DNA of 24,351 bases from Sulfurospirillum sp. UBA6810 (GCA_002469305.1 DKEY01000164.1:1-24351); one strand, 5' to 3'; shown: positions 1 through 8,166, counted from the first letter of the stretch. The notes: generated from the letters alone by a model not told the origin. Made by a program: numbers and translations.

Positions 1-12
1 TTTTTTTATCTT

Positions 13-119
13 TTATTCACTAATATCTTTCATCTTTTTTATTACTTCATATTGATTATCTCTTGTATTACGATTTCTATTGCTTTTTTATCAGTAAATT
101 CTTCTTTTTTTGCAGTTAT
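13..119 (-). pseudogene. possible decayed 3' end of an unknown gene
   Basis: Read on the minus strand, positions 119 to about 70 give an open Lys/Glu-rich segment (ITAKKEEFTDKKAIEIV). After a one-frame change, positions about 77 to 13 give NTRDNQYEVIKKMKDISE and a stop at 15-13. Together they look like one C-terminus split by a frameshift, with an in-frame stop just upstream of 119. Nothing here identifies a family. AT-rich spacer can mimic Lys/Glu-rich coding by chance, so this is a weak call that depends on the window edge. Confidence 0.18.
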
Positions 120-381
120 TTAAGGTTTAATTTTATAATTTTTAATATTTTAGTACTATTTGGCATATAATTATTAGAAAACTTTATAATAAATAAAAGT
201 TTTTAGGTAAAATATAAATTACTTTTATAGCAAAAAAATACAATTATTTCACTTTTTAGAGAAGTTAATTGTTAAAAATAATTTACAAACTTATATATAT
301 TTATTTTCAAATAATTAGTTTTTTAAATTCAATTTAATTTTTATTTTGATAAGATACTTTAATTTAAAGTTAGGAGAGTGT
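120..381. other. AT-rich leader with no recognisable gene
   Basis: This stretch is nearly all A and T, with many short poly-A and poly-T runs. That is how promoter regions look in Campylobacterota, where -35 boxes are usually poorly conserved and T-rich periodicity replaces them. Several -10-like hexamers are possible (for example around 284-300) and I cannot choose among them. I see no RNA gene fold or open reading frame here. It presumably carries the promoter of the small secreted protein that follows. Confidence 0.4.
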
Positions 382-720
382 ATGAAAAAACTACTTGTAC
401 TTTTTATTTCTAGTTTTTTACTAGTTGGTGTGATTAGTAGTTCAGCTTATGCTGATGCTGCTAAGGGTCAGAAGTATTACCTTAAGTTTTTTAAAAAACA
501 GACAGGTATGACTGGTGCTAAGTTTGCTACACAGCATACTCAAGCTGAGTGGAAAGATTTATTTGCTAGTGATGGCGCTAAGTTTAAGACTGTGTACTCA
601 GAAAAATTTCCATCTATGAAAGAGTTTTTAAATGGTGAGAAGTTTGATAAGTATATGGAGCATATAAAAGATTTCTGTGTTGAATACGCAAGTGATAGCG
701 GAAACGTTCCATCTTGCTAA
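382..720 (+). CDS. small secreted cytochrome-c-like protein without a haem motif
   Basis: This encodes a 112-residue exported protein. The start at 382 is preferred over an ATG-like start at 346 because a good ribosome-binding site (TAGGAGAG, 371-378) lies just upstream and the signal peptide then begins properly (MKKLLVLF, hydrophobic core, cleavage near AYA-D). The mature part starts DAAKGQKYYLKFFK and ends EYASDSGNVPSC. The GQK..Y pattern and a late helix recall small c-type cytochromes, but no CXXCH is present, so it cannot bind haem covalently in the usual way. Two cysteines remain, one near the end and one C-terminal, which could form a disulfide. I recall similar heme-less proteins in this phylum but no established function. 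It sits 53 bases ahead of an outer-membrane protein gene. Confidence 0.8.
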   Translation: MKKLLVLFISSFLLVGVISSSAYADAAKGQKYYLKFFKKQTGMTGAKFATQHTQAEWKDLFASDGAKFKTVYSEKFPSMKEFLNGEKFDKYMEHIKDFCVEYASDSGNVPSC

Positions 721-731
721 TAAGAGTCAAA

Positions 732-763
732 TAGGCGAGACTTTAAAAGCCTAAATTTTTTTA
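732..763 (+). terminator. weak hairpin with T-run between the secreted protein and the DUF3373 gene
   Basis: A 5-bp stem TAGGC (732-736) / GCCTA (749-753) with a 12-base loop is followed by AATTTTTTT. The stem is short, so it may be a weak terminator or attenuator that lowers expression of the downstream gene, or chance. Confidence 0.3.
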
Positions 764-773
764 AGGATTTTGT

Positions 774-2399
774 ATGATGAAAAAGTTTATCGCACCTTTA
801 ATGGTGGGTGCTACACTTGCAACTGGCTTGGTTGCAGATGATTCACTAAAGGCTGAAATAGAAGCTTTAAAAGCACAAATGGCAGAGCTAAAAAAAGCTC
901 AGGAGAGTATCAATATAGATGCATTGAGTGCACAACTTTCTGAAGTAAAAGCACACAGTGCTGGTGATAATATCAAGTGGGATATAGACTTTAGAACAGC
1001 TTATGATATGATTGAGCATAAAACAACAGCAGGATATGTTCCATCTTTTACAATGGCTGGAGGATTACCTGGTATGTTTACTCCAGTTGGTGGAGAAGCT
1101 AGAACTGAAAAAAATGCAATATGGACTAATAAGTTAATATTAGGAATGGCAGCACAACCTGTTGAAAATCTAGTATTCAAAGGTTCACTTGGTTTTTATA
1201 AGGCATTTGGTCAATCAAATATTGGATCAACTAGTATGTTCCAAGATTTTGACTGGTATATTAATCAAAAACCACAAGCTGATAACTCTATAAGACTAAG
1301 AGAAGCATACTTTTTATACTTTGGTCAAGCTGGCGATATGAAATATACAGCTAGCTTTGGTCGTCGTCCATCAACTGATGGTTTCATGATAAACTTAAGA
1401 GAAGACAATGTATATCCAGCTTCACCAGTTGGACACAACATCAATATGGAATTTGATGGAGCAAGCTTCAAGTTTGATTTTGACAAGCTTACTGGAATCC
1501 CTGGACTTTATTTTAAACTTTGTTTAGGTAGAGGTTTCTCAAATACATTAGGTGCTTATTCTATGAGTACTAATGCTACATTTAATACATCATACGCAGA
1601 TGATGGAGAAAATCCTGATATGGATTTAGCAGGATTGCTAATCCAAGCATATGATGATGGTCAGTACAAAGTTATGGCAAATGTATTCCAAGGTTGGAAT
1701 ATGATGGGTATGGGTATGGATATTACAGTTAATACAGGTGATATGTCATTTACTATGGCTCCAAATGGTTTTCATGATGTTGGTGATATGGCAGGAGCTT
1801 CACTATCACTTCAGGTGAATGGTATCGGTAATGAAATCAATGATTTCTTAGATGATACAGTTGCTTTTGCATCTTATGCTATGATGAAAACAGACCCTAA
1901 TAATAATGCAGTTAATAATTTTTTAGCAGCAAATCCAGCGAATCAAGCTGCATTAGATGCAATGCTTGGTGGGATGCTTGGAGGACTTACTCCAGCAGAG
2001 CTTGCTAATTTACAAGGCGCAGGGATGCTTGGTAGCCAAGATAAGGAAACAGGATATTCATATTACGTAGGCGTTAATATGCCAGGTTTTATGGAATCTG
2101 ATAGAATTGGTCTTGAGTATAATCATGGTAGTAAATACTGGAGAAGCTTCACATATGGTGAAGATACTCTAGCTGGTTCAAAACTTGCGACTCGTGGTGA
2201 TGCATATGAGATTTACTATACACTTCCACTTGTAGCTAAAAATCTGACAGCTCAAATCAGAGCTACTTATTTTGACTATAAGTATGCTGGCAGTGATACA
2301 TTCTTCGGGCAAACAGGTAATCCAGCTGGAATGATGGGCGTTATGCCATATGTAGAAGAAGCAACAAATATTAGATTTGCATTAAGATACAGATACTAA
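774..2399 (+). CDS. DUF3373-family outer-membrane beta-barrel protein
   Basis: This 541-residue protein has a signal peptide (cleavage near LVA-D, residue ~21), then a short coiled coil (residues ~24-60, heptads of Leu, Glu and Lys) and a long barrel-like region. It ends in alternating polar and aromatic residues, FALRYRY, as outer-membrane proteins do. Conserved-looking DUF3373 stretches are visible: WDIDFRTAYD, NLVFKGSLGFYKAFG, ASFGRRPSTDGFMINLRED, YNHGSKYWRSFTYGEDT and LATRGDAYEIYYT. Two Met/Gly-rich insertions (about residues 310-330 and 395-420) look like surface loops. The function of the family is not established; a porin or substrate channel is an inference. An RBS-like AAGGA (763-767) precedes tandem ATGs at 774 and 777. 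A strong hairpin follows the stop. Confidence 0.85.
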   Translation: MMKKFIAPLMVGATLATGLVADDSLKAEIEALKAQMAELKKAQESINIDALSAQLSEVKAHSAGDNIKWDIDFRTAYDMIEHKTTAGYVPSFTMAGGLPGMFTPVGGEARTEKNAIWTNKLILGMAAQPVENLVFKGSLGFYKAFGQSNIGSTSMFQDFDWYINQKPQADNSIRLREAYFLYFGQAGDMKYTASFGRRPSTDGFMINLREDNVYPASPVGHNINMEFDGASFKFDFDKLTGIPGLYFKLCLGRGFSNTLGAYSMSTNATFNTSYADDGENPDMDLAGLLIQAYDDGQYKVMANVFQGWNMMGMGMDITVNTGDMSFTMAPNGFHDVGDMAGASLSLQVNGIGNEINDFLDDTVAFASYAMMKTDPNNNAVNNFLAANPANQAALDAMLGGMLGGLTPAELANLQGAGMLGSQDKETGYSYYVGVNMPGFMESDRIGLEYNHGSKYWRSFTYGEDTLAGSKLATRGDAYEIYYTLPLVAKNLTAQIRATYFDYKYAGSDTFFGQTGNPAGMMGVMPYVEEATNIRFALRYRY

Positions 2400-2406
2400 A
2401 AATACT

Positions 2407-2433
2407 TTAGAAGAGGGCTTACCCCTCTTCTAA
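2407..2433 (+). terminator. 11-bp stem hairpin after the DUF3373 gene
   Basis: A perfect 11-bp stem (2407-2417 TTAGAAGAGGG with 2423-2433 CCCTCTTCTAA) and a 5-base loop lies 7 bases after the stop codon. No T-run follows directly, though a short one occurs at 2450-2453. It is probably a terminator or an mRNA 3'-end stabilising stem. It separates this gene from the sox operon. Confidence 0.65.
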
Positions 2434-2689
2434 ACCTCTTCACACAACTTTTTATAAATCTCTTTTAGATAACTCAATATTATTTAACTCTTTATAATTT
2501 AAATTTATAAAAAAATCACCTCAAAAACTACTATTTCACTCTTACATGTAAAACTTCTTGTAACAAAAAAGTAATAGTTTAAAAAATAGTTAGAATATTT
2601 TACACATAATTAAGTGAAAAGCTTATAAAATGAGAAATAACGGGGGATGTTTAAAATTTGTTATGAAAAAATACAATAAGGAGAGTGTG
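2434..2689 (+). promoter_or_regulatory. upstream region of the sox operon
   Basis: These 256 non-coding bases are very AT-rich. A possible -10 box TAGAAT (2591-2596) lies about 95 bases before the preferred soxC start. A TTACATGTAA palindrome sits at 2542-2551, and TTACA (2542-2546) forms an inverted repeat with TGTAA (2559-2563), followed by CAAAA. A similar arrangement occurs upstream of the ETF-QO gene (10079-10110). A regulator site is possible; the promoter itself is only a guess. Confidence 0.3.
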
Positions 2690-4117
2690 GTGGAGAAACT
2701 GAAAGAAATTCTCAAAAGAAACTCTAAACAGATAGACAAAGGCGATACCATTGGCCTTGATAGAAGAGCTTTTTTTAAAAAGACTGGTGCGTTTAGTGCT
2801 GTAGCCGCTGCTAGCGTTATGGCACCAAGTACACTCAAAGCTGAGATTGATGATCCTGCGATTATGCATCATCCATCGTGGGGTCAATCATGGGGAGATC
2901 CTGTTACTAAAAACAGATATGGTATGCCATCACGTTATGAGCATAATAATACAAGAAGAAATACAGATCTTCTTGCCTCTGGAAATGCGAGAGCTTCCAT
3001 CGCGGTGACGCCTATCCATGAGAGTGAAGGAATCATCACTCCAAATGGTTTGTTCTTCTCTAGATGTCATGGTGGAACTGCTCATGTTGATCCAAATGAG
3101 TGGCGTTTGATGATAAATGGCTTGGTTGAAAAACCTATAGTTTTAACGTTAGAGCAACTCAAAAGATATCCAAGAATAACAAGAACGCATTTTATAGAGT
3201 GTCCTGCAAATGGTGGACAAGAGTGGAGAAGACCTCAGTATAACTCACTGCAGTTTGCAAAAGGATTTATGTCTTGTGCTGAGTGGACTGGAGTTTATAT
3301 CAAAACGATTTTAAAAGATCTTGGACTCAAGCCAAATGCAAAATGGATGCTTGCGGAGGGTAGTGATAACTCAGAGATGGGAAGAAGTGTTCCTGTCGAT
3401 AAAGTCCTTGATGATGCGATGCTTGTTTGGGGTCAAAATGGCGAAGCACTCAGACCAGAACAAGGATATCCAGTCAGATTGCTCCTTCCAGGATGGGAAG
3501 GCAATCTCTGTGTTAAATGGCTTAAAAGATTGGAGTTTGGGGAGGAGCCTTGGTATGCCAAAGAGGAAACTTCAAAGTATACAGCACTCAAGCCAACAGG
3601 TAAGGCTGTACAGCACTTCTATGCAAATGAAGTAAACTCTACAGTAGTTACTCCATCTCCAGAAAAACCATGGACCAATCTCAAAGAGGGTGATGTGGTT
3701 GAGATAGAAGGTCTTGCATGGTCAGGTATGGGAACGATAACTAGAGTTGATCTCTCATTTGATGGTGGAAACAATTATGTTCCAGCAAATATCAAAGGGT
3801 TAGTCTTGCCAAAATGTTGGACAAGATGGTCTTACATGTACAAAATACCAAAAGGCTTTAAAAATAAGAATGGAAAACAAATCATCCTCACTTCACGTGC
3901 GATGGATGATGCAGGATTTATCCAGCCAACGGTTGATCAAGAAGTATTTGGCAAAGATGTTAATGCTGCATATCTAGAAGCAGCATTGAAAGACAACTCA
4001 AAGATAGATAAAACTAAGGGTATGGGCGTAGAGTCTGTATATCATAGAAATGCCGTTGAATCTTGGGAAGTGACTGAAAATGGGGAGGTGAACCATGTTC
4101 AAATTAGAACAGTATAA
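2690..4117 (+). CDS. soxC: sulfane dehydrogenase molybdenum subunit SoxC
   Basis: SoxC is the periplasmic molybdenum-cofactor subunit of the Sox sulfane dehydrogenase, which with SoxD removes six electrons from the sulfane sulfur held on SoxYZ. The protein (475 residues from the GTG at 2690) shows a twin-arginine export signal (LDRRAFFKKTG then an Ala-rich core). It has a sulfite-oxidase-type Mo-pterin domain with the Mo-ligand cysteine in FIECPANGG (Cys171), the motif LLLPGWEGNLCVKWL, and a C-terminal dimerisation domain (about residues 325-450). Starts at 2630 and 2663 are possible, but AAGGAGAG (2678-2685) best fits the GTG at 2690. The stop overlaps soxD by 23 bases, implying translational coupling. 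The cysteine count and order look intact for the family. Confidence 0.93.
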   Translation: MEKLKEILKRNSKQIDKGDTIGLDRRAFFKKTGAFSAVAAASVMAPSTLKAEIDDPAIMHHPSWGQSWGDPVTKNRYGMPSRYEHNNTRRNTDLLASGNARASIAVTPIHESEGIITPNGLFFSRCHGGTAHVDPNEWRLMINGLVEKPIVLTLEQLKRYPRITRTHFIECPANGGQEWRRPQYNSLQFAKGFMSCAEWTGVYIKTILKDLGLKPNAKWMLAEGSDNSEMGRSVPVDKVLDDAMLVWGQNGEALRPEQGYPVRLLLPGWEGNLCVKWLKRLEFGEEPWYAKEETSKYTALKPTGKAVQHFYANEVNSTVVTPSPEKPWTNLKEGDVVEIEGLAWSGMGTITRVDLSFDGGNNYVPANIKGLVLPKCWTRWSYMYKIPKGFKNKNGKQIILTSRAMDDAGFIQPTVDQEVFGKDVNAAYLEAALKDNSKIDKTKGMGVESVYHRNAVESWEVTENGEVNHVQIRTV

Positions 4118-5285
4118 AATATTGACAGCTTCAATCGTAACAGCGATTGTATTGGTATCATCTGCTCAAGGTGCTCAGGGTGAAACTTCTGATTACAATG
4201 GTCTTTGGAATGGTAAAAAGGATATTGGCGGTGGTTTATATTATCCTATAAAAGATGGTAAAACAGGACCATATCTAGTGAATCCTCAAGTGTATAAAGA
4301 CTCCGATGTGGCAAAAAATGATGGAGGACTCAAAGAGGCTTACAATCACGGAAGAATTCCTACTGCAAATGAACTTAAAGCTTGGGATAAAGATATAAAT
4401 GGTCTCAATGAGGGTTTGCCTGATGGGTATGGATATGTTGATGAGGGAGAAGCTATTTATGAAGCAAAATGTCTCTCTTGTCATGGTGATTTTGGCTCAG
4501 GTGGAGGAGGATATCCTGCCCTCTCAGCTGGAAAAGCTAAAGAGATGAAAAGAACACTCAAAAACAACAGATGGCTTAATCCAACAAGCGAGGGTCCTTC
4601 GAGAGTATTTGGTTCATACTGGCCAGTTGCTAGTACAATGTTTTGGTATATAAGAGATGCTATGCCACACACAAAATCAAAAACACTTACAGATAATGAA
4701 ACTTATTCGTTGGTTGCTTATATGCTTTATATCAATGGCATGAAAGTCAATGGCGAGATAGTAAATGAAACCTTTAAACTTGACCGTGAAAAATTCTTGA
4801 AAATAGAGATGCCAAATAGATATGGATTTGTTCCAGATATCGATGGCGTAAGCGGTGTTGAAAATGTAAGAGAATATTTTGCAAATCCTGAAAACTTTGG
4901 TGGTATTAGATTGGCAAAAGGTGAAGAGCCTTGTATGCAAAACTGTCAGTCAACAGACAATGTCGTGAGACTCGATGGAGGAATTACGGATTTTCAGCCT
5001 CCTATCTCTGTTGAGAGAAATCTACCTCCCCAAGAGGAAGACCCTGCTCATAAAGTAAGTTTTGATGTAAAAGCTGCTTATGATAACAACTGTGCAATGT
5101 GTCACGAAACAGGGGCCGCACCTCCTGCTAAAAATCAAGCAGCATGGGCTCCATACTTAGAAAAAAGTCTCGCGCAGGTCATCAAAAATGCCACAGAAGG
5201 TACAAATAACGGTATGCCAGCCAAGGGCGGTTCATCTTTGAATGATGAAGAGTTCAAACAAGTTATTGACTACATGGTGAAATAG
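4095..5285 (+). CDS. soxD: diheme cytochrome c subunit SoxD of sulfane dehydrogenase
   Basis: SoxD accepts electrons from SoxC in the periplasm and passes them towards the respiratory chain. The 396-residue protein has a signal peptide (cleavage after about residue 27, AQG-AQG region) and two haem c motifs. CLSCH at residues 126-130 is in a SoxD-type domain, with IRDAMPH as a likely axial-Met region. CAMCH at 333-337 is in a C-terminal cytochrome c5-like domain with GMPAKGG as its axial-Met region. Between them lies an extra CMQNC pair of unknown role. The start ATG has a strong GGGGAGGTG site (4082-4090) lying inside soxC. soxY follows 14 bases after the stop. Confidence 0.93.
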   Translation: MFKLEQYKILTASIVTAIVLVSSAQGAQGETSDYNGLWNGKKDIGGGLYYPIKDGKTGPYLVNPQVYKDSDVAKNDGGLKEAYNHGRIPTANELKAWDKDINGLNEGLPDGYGYVDEGEAIYEAKCLSCHGDFGSGGGGYPALSAGKAKEMKRTLKNNRWLNPTSEGPSRVFGSYWPVASTMFWYIRDAMPHTKSKTLTDNETYSLVAYMLYINGMKVNGEIVNETFKLDREKFLKIEMPNRYGFVPDIDGVSGVENVREYFANPENFGGIRLAKGEEPCMQNCQSTDNVVRLDGGITDFQPPISVERNLPPQEEDPAHKVSFDVKAAYDNNCAMCHETGAAPPAKNQAAWAPYLEKSLAQVIKNATEGTNNGMPAKGGSSLNDEEFKQVIDYMVK

Positions 5286-5299
5286 GAAAGGAAAGAAAA

Positions 5300-5755
5300 A
5301 TGAATAGAAGAAAATTTTTAAGTTTTGCGGGAACTTTAGTCGCTTTGTCTGTTGTTCCTATCGACCTTAGAGCCGAAGATTATAGAAAGCTAAAGCCCTC
5401 AGTTTGGGAAGCACTGAGTATTGATGATGCAACAAAAGCCCTTTATGGAGTAAGAGAGATTATAGAGACGGATGAAATCAAAATCAAAGTTCCCAAAATC
5501 AACTCTAGTGGTGCTGCAGTTCCTGTGACTTTTGAAACAACTATCGATGCAAAAACAATAGCACTTTTTCAAGATGCAAACCCTGAGAGTGCAGTGGCAG
5601 TTTTTGATGTAGGGCCATATGATGTGAAAAAGTATGGAGTCAAAATCAAAATGGCAAAAGATGGAATCGTCATGGTTTTAGTAGAAGGCATGGATGGAAA
5701 AATCTACATGGCCAAAGTTGCAACTCAAGTTGCAGCTGGCGGATGTGAAGGATAG
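5300..5755 (+). CDS. soxY: sulfur carrier protein SoxY
   Basis: SoxY carries the sulfur substrate covalently on a C-terminal cysteine while SoxXA, SoxB and SoxCD act on it. The 151-residue protein has a Tat signal (MNRRKFLSFAG), an immunoglobulin-like core (about residues 40-135) and the swinging-arm C-terminus. The usual GGCGG terminus is here GGCEG, so the carrier Cys149 is kept but the penultimate Gly is Glu. It forms a dimer with SoxZ, whose gene begins 3 bases after this stop. Campylobacterota often have two soxYZ pairs; this one, tied to soxCD, is probably the second pair. Confidence 0.92.
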   Translation: MNRRKFLSFAGTLVALSVVPIDLRAEDYRKLKPSVWEALSIDDATKALYGVREIIETDEIKIKVPKINSSGAAVPVTFETTIDAKTIALFQDANPESAVAVFDVGPYDVKKYGVKIKMAKDGIVMVLVEGMDGKIYMAKVATQVAAGGCEG

Positions 5756-5758
5756 ATA

Positions 5759-6151
5759 ATGGCAAATAAAATATCAGCAATAAAAGTAAAAATAGACAAT
5801 GGAATAGCAACCGTAAGGATGGCAATTTCACATCCTATGACTACGTACAATCAGGCGAAGACAAAAACAGGTAATAGCGATGATGCAAATTTTATCACAC
5901 ACATTACAGGCAAAGTTGGAGATAAGGTTGTACTGGACGTCTCAACAAGTCAGTTTTTCTCTAAAAACCCTATTTTCTTATTTTTGTTTAAATGTGATTC
6001 GTTTAAAATAGGAAGACAACTCTCAGGAAGAGAATTGGATGAGGGCGTAAAAAGAGAAGATTCTGAGATAGGTGATTCTCTTAGCGTAATAGCTACGGAT
6101 AGAAAAGGCAATATTTATGAAAAATCCGTTGAACTTACAGCTAGTAAATAA
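5759..6151 (+). CDS. soxZ: sulfur carrier partner protein SoxZ
   Basis: SoxZ binds SoxY and forms the SoxYZ carrier heterodimer in the periplasm. This 130-residue protein has no signal peptide, as is usual, because it is exported with SoxY through the Tat system. Family features include the early ATVRMAISHPMTT segment and a beta-sandwich fold with SQFFSKNPIFLF, followed by KGNIYEKSVELTAS at the end. It is the usual size for the family (about 100-130 residues). It starts almost at once after soxY and a GATTA-AGGAG-TAATC element follows its stop, with the ribosome-binding site of the next gene in the loop. Confidence 0.92.
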   Translation: MANKISAIKVKIDNGIATVRMAISHPMTTYNQAKTKTGNSDDANFITHITGKVGDKVVLDVSTSQFFSKNPIFLFLFKCDSFKIGRQLSGRELDEGVKREDSEIGDSLSVIATDRKGNIYEKSVELTASK

Positions 6152-6167
6152 CGATTAAGGAGTAATC

Positions 6168-7145
6168 ATGAAAAACTTAACTCTTTTGTTATCAACTTTA
6201 GTTTTAGCTCTATTTTTTAGCGCTTGTCAAAAAGAGGTATCTGTCCCAGCGGCTCAAAATGAGAAATCTAAAATGGAAGATATTAGAATTTTTACTAGCG
6301 ATAACAGCGATGGAAAGATAACGGTTAAAAGTATAGAAGAGGCATTTGAAGCCAATGGTTTTACTATCACTGGTAACAACAACATGAATCTGTCCTTTGA
6401 GAAAAGATTTGGTGGTGGAAAAGACTATGCTATGTACAGATTGATGTTTGTATATAATCCAAAACTTACAGCAAGCATCTTAAAAGATTATCCTGAGTTT
6501 GGGCTTATCGCTCCACTGAGTACATCTGTATATTCAAAAGATGGAAAAAAGATCAGCATCTCATCACTCACTTTAAAAGGGATGTCAAGAATTTCCGGAG
6601 TTCCTCAAACAAACCCTTCTTTGATAGCACTCAATGAGAGTTTCACAAAAGCTTTAAAACAAGCATTTCCAAATGGCTCATTTGATAAATTAAACTATGA
6701 AGCTCTTAGACCAGAGGGAGAGACCGTAACAAGATTTGCATTTGAGCTAGAAAATGAGAATGATGACATCACAGAAGCAAAAGAGGCTTATCAAGAGACG
6801 ATGGAGGGAGAAATCGAATCGGTTGGCTTTGTTGTAGCAGCTTTTACTCCTATCTTGGATGACCTAGAAAAAAATGGTGTCGATACTTATGAGTTTTATG
6901 ATGCATACTCTATATGTAAGCTTGAAGTTATCTATCCTGTACACAAACTATACCCTGAAGTTGGAGCGTTTGCGCCATGTACGATGTACTTGTACAAGAA
7001 AAAAGGCGAAAAGCTAACACGCATGGGTTATCCATCTGTTTATAACTGGGTAATGTCAACCAATATCAACGACGATGGAGCACTTAATCCTCTCCTTGAT
7101 GCGCAAAATCTACTTGAATCTACCATAGATTCTACTATAGAATAG
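6168..7145 (+). CDS. lipoprotein with two DUF302-like domains
   Basis: This is a 325-residue predicted lipoprotein. The signal peptide ends in a lipobox (FFSAC, lipidated Cys20). Two DUF302-like domains follow. The first is at about residues 60-165 (LMFVYNPKLTASIL, GLIAPLSTSVYSKDGKKI). The second is at about 205-300 (CKLEVIYPVHKLYPEVGAFAPCTMYLYKKKGEKL). DUF302 has no firmly known biochemical function and is often found in periplasmic or redox contexts. It lies 16 bases after soxZ, and its SD (AGGAG, 6158-6162) sits in the loop of a 5-bp inverted repeat, 5 bases before the ATG. The position suggests an accessory role in Sox metabolism; that is inference. Confidence 0.8.
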   Translation: MKNLTLLLSTLVLALFFSACQKEVSVPAAQNEKSKMEDIRIFTSDNSDGKITVKSIEEAFEANGFTITGNNNMNLSFEKRFGGGKDYAMYRLMFVYNPKLTASILKDYPEFGLIAPLSTSVYSKDGKKISISSLTLKGMSRISGVPQTNPSLIALNESFTKALKQAFPNGSFDKLNYEALRPEGETVTRFAFELENENDDITEAKEAYQETMEGEIESVGFVVAAFTPILDDLEKNGVDTYEFYDAYSICKLEVIYPVHKLYPEVGAFAPCTMYLYKKKGEKLTRMGYPSVYNWVMSTNINDDGALNPLLDAQNLLESTIDSTIE

Positions 7146-7158
7146 TGAAAGTATAAAC

Positions 7159-7692
7159 GTGCAAAATTTATTTGCTAAGCAACAGCCCATAACCAAAGGG
7201 CTGTTGTATTTTGTAAAAATCCTCTTCAAACCTTTTTTATTTTTTGTGCTAGTGTCTTCTGCTTATAGTAGTGATATCAATGTTGATAAATTACTGCAAA
7301 TAGCTAAAAATGAGCATAAACATATCATGTTTTTTCACCATATCCCAGGGTGTCCTTATTGTAAAGCTATGCTTGGTGAAAATTTTAAAGATGCAGCTAT
7401 ACTCAGCGAAATCAATAAAAACTTTCTACATGTAGATATATTTACCCCCAACAAAGGCACTATAAAGTTTCAAAATTTTGAGGGTTCTTATAAGGATTTT
7501 TCAAAGCACATCGGGGCGATTGCTTACCCTTCGACTATTTTTCTCAATGAAGCAGGTGAAGTGGTTTATAGATCTATAGGGTATAGAAATATAGATGAGT
7601 ATTTTGCTGAGTTAAAATATATATCTAGCAAAAGTTATAAAACGATGGATTTAGAATCTTATGTTTTAAAATTAGAATTAGAGAAAGAGTAG
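7159..7692 (+). CDS. SoxW-like periplasmic thioredoxin (CPYC)
   Basis: This is a thioredoxin-fold protein with an active site GCPYCKAM (Cys65 and Cys68) and the cis-proline segment AYPSTIFLNEAGEVVYRSIGY. It has an N-terminal hydrophobic stretch ending SSAYSSD, so it is probably exported or anchored. SoxW-type thioredoxins accompany sox genes and are thought to reduce SoxYZ or to keep cytochrome cysteines reduced. The GTG at 7159 gives 177 residues, but its ribosome-binding site is weak. A TTG at 7204 (162 residues) with AAAGGG just upstream gives a neater signal peptide. A terminator-like hairpin (7180-7206) covers the space between the two starts. The next gene begins directly after its stop. 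Confidence 0.8.
   Translation: MQNLFAKQQPITKGLLYFVKILFKPFLFFVLVSSAYSSDINVDKLLQIAKNEHKHIMFFHHIPGCPYCKAMLGENFKDAAILSEINKNFLHVDIFTPNKGTIKFQNFEGSYKDFSKHIGAIAYPSTIFLNEAGEVVYRSIGYRNIDEYFAELKYISSKSYKTMDLESYVLKLELEKE
7180..7206 (+). terminator. hairpin over the start region of the SoxW-like gene (possible attenuator)
   Basis: A perfect 9-bp GC-containing stem (7180-7188 CAACAGCCC with 7198-7206 GGGCTGTTG) has a 9-base loop and is followed by TATTTTGT. It resembles an intrinsic terminator with a weak T-tract. It lies inside the longest version of the downstream gene and would mask an AAAGGG site and the TTG start, so it may reduce expression of the distal genes relative to soxCDYZ. Confidence 0.5.
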
Positions 7693-8166
7693 ATGCAATA
7701 CAATCAACTTACACCCGTTGAGGATATATCGGGGCTTATCTTAGAGGTATTTGATGTCAAGCTTGATATATCTGGTGGCTGGGGATATGATCATAAGAGT
7801 GCAGTCGTAGTCAATAGCCTTGATATGCCAATAGATCAGTTTTTAAATCTTTTTGCAAGTTTGAGAGCAAATATCGAGCTCAATCTTACCTTGGAAGAGG
7901 ATGAGAGATATGGGGGAATAAATGTTCACTTTCTTGATGGAGAACAATTTAGCATAGAAAACAAAACTTACGATCATATCAAATTTGAAATAACAGCTAT
8001 GAAAGAAAAAGAATACGCTAAGGTTATTCAAGAGTATAAGGATAATTATGGTAAAAATAAAAACTTTGATATGGAAGCACATTTTCAAAAAAGAAAAGAG
8101 CTGAGTATAAATTTTGTAGCTGATTTTTGGTTTGAAGGATTACAGGAGTATTATCACGATGAGTAA
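7693..8166 (+). CDS. unrecognised 157-residue cytoplasmic protein
   Basis: I do not recognise this family. The protein has no signal peptide, no membrane segment and no cysteine. It is acidic, with the segment LDISGGWGYDHKSAVVV near the start and VADFWFEGLQEYYHDE at the end. Its start directly abuts the stop of the thioredoxin gene and it overlaps the MOSC gene by 8 bases, so it is firmly within the sox operon. Codon use resembles its neighbours. A role tied to Sox or molybdenum-cofactor handling is only suggested by position. Confidence 0.75.
   Translation: MQYNQLTPVEDISGLILEVFDVKLDISGGWGYDHKSAVVVNSLDMPIDQFLNLFASLRANIELNLTLEEDERYGGINVHFLDGEQFSIENKTYDHIKFEITAMKEKEYAKVIQEYKDNYGKNKNFDMEAHFQKRKELSINFVADFWFEGLQEYYHDE

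Noticed and set aside
2630..2663. ATG starts at 2630 or 2663 for soxC
   Set aside because: No good ribosome-binding site lies at the right distance. The GTG at 2690 has a strong one and still keeps the whole Tat signal. Not fully excluded.
2623..2887. Small minus-strand open frames across the soxC start
   Set aside because: They overlap the Tat signal coding region of soxC, with no ribosome-binding site or family similarity.
7180..7206. Whether the hairpin is a tRNA, riboswitch or CRISPR repeat
   Set aside because: It is a single short stem with no conserved RNA sequence and no repetition elsewhere in the window.
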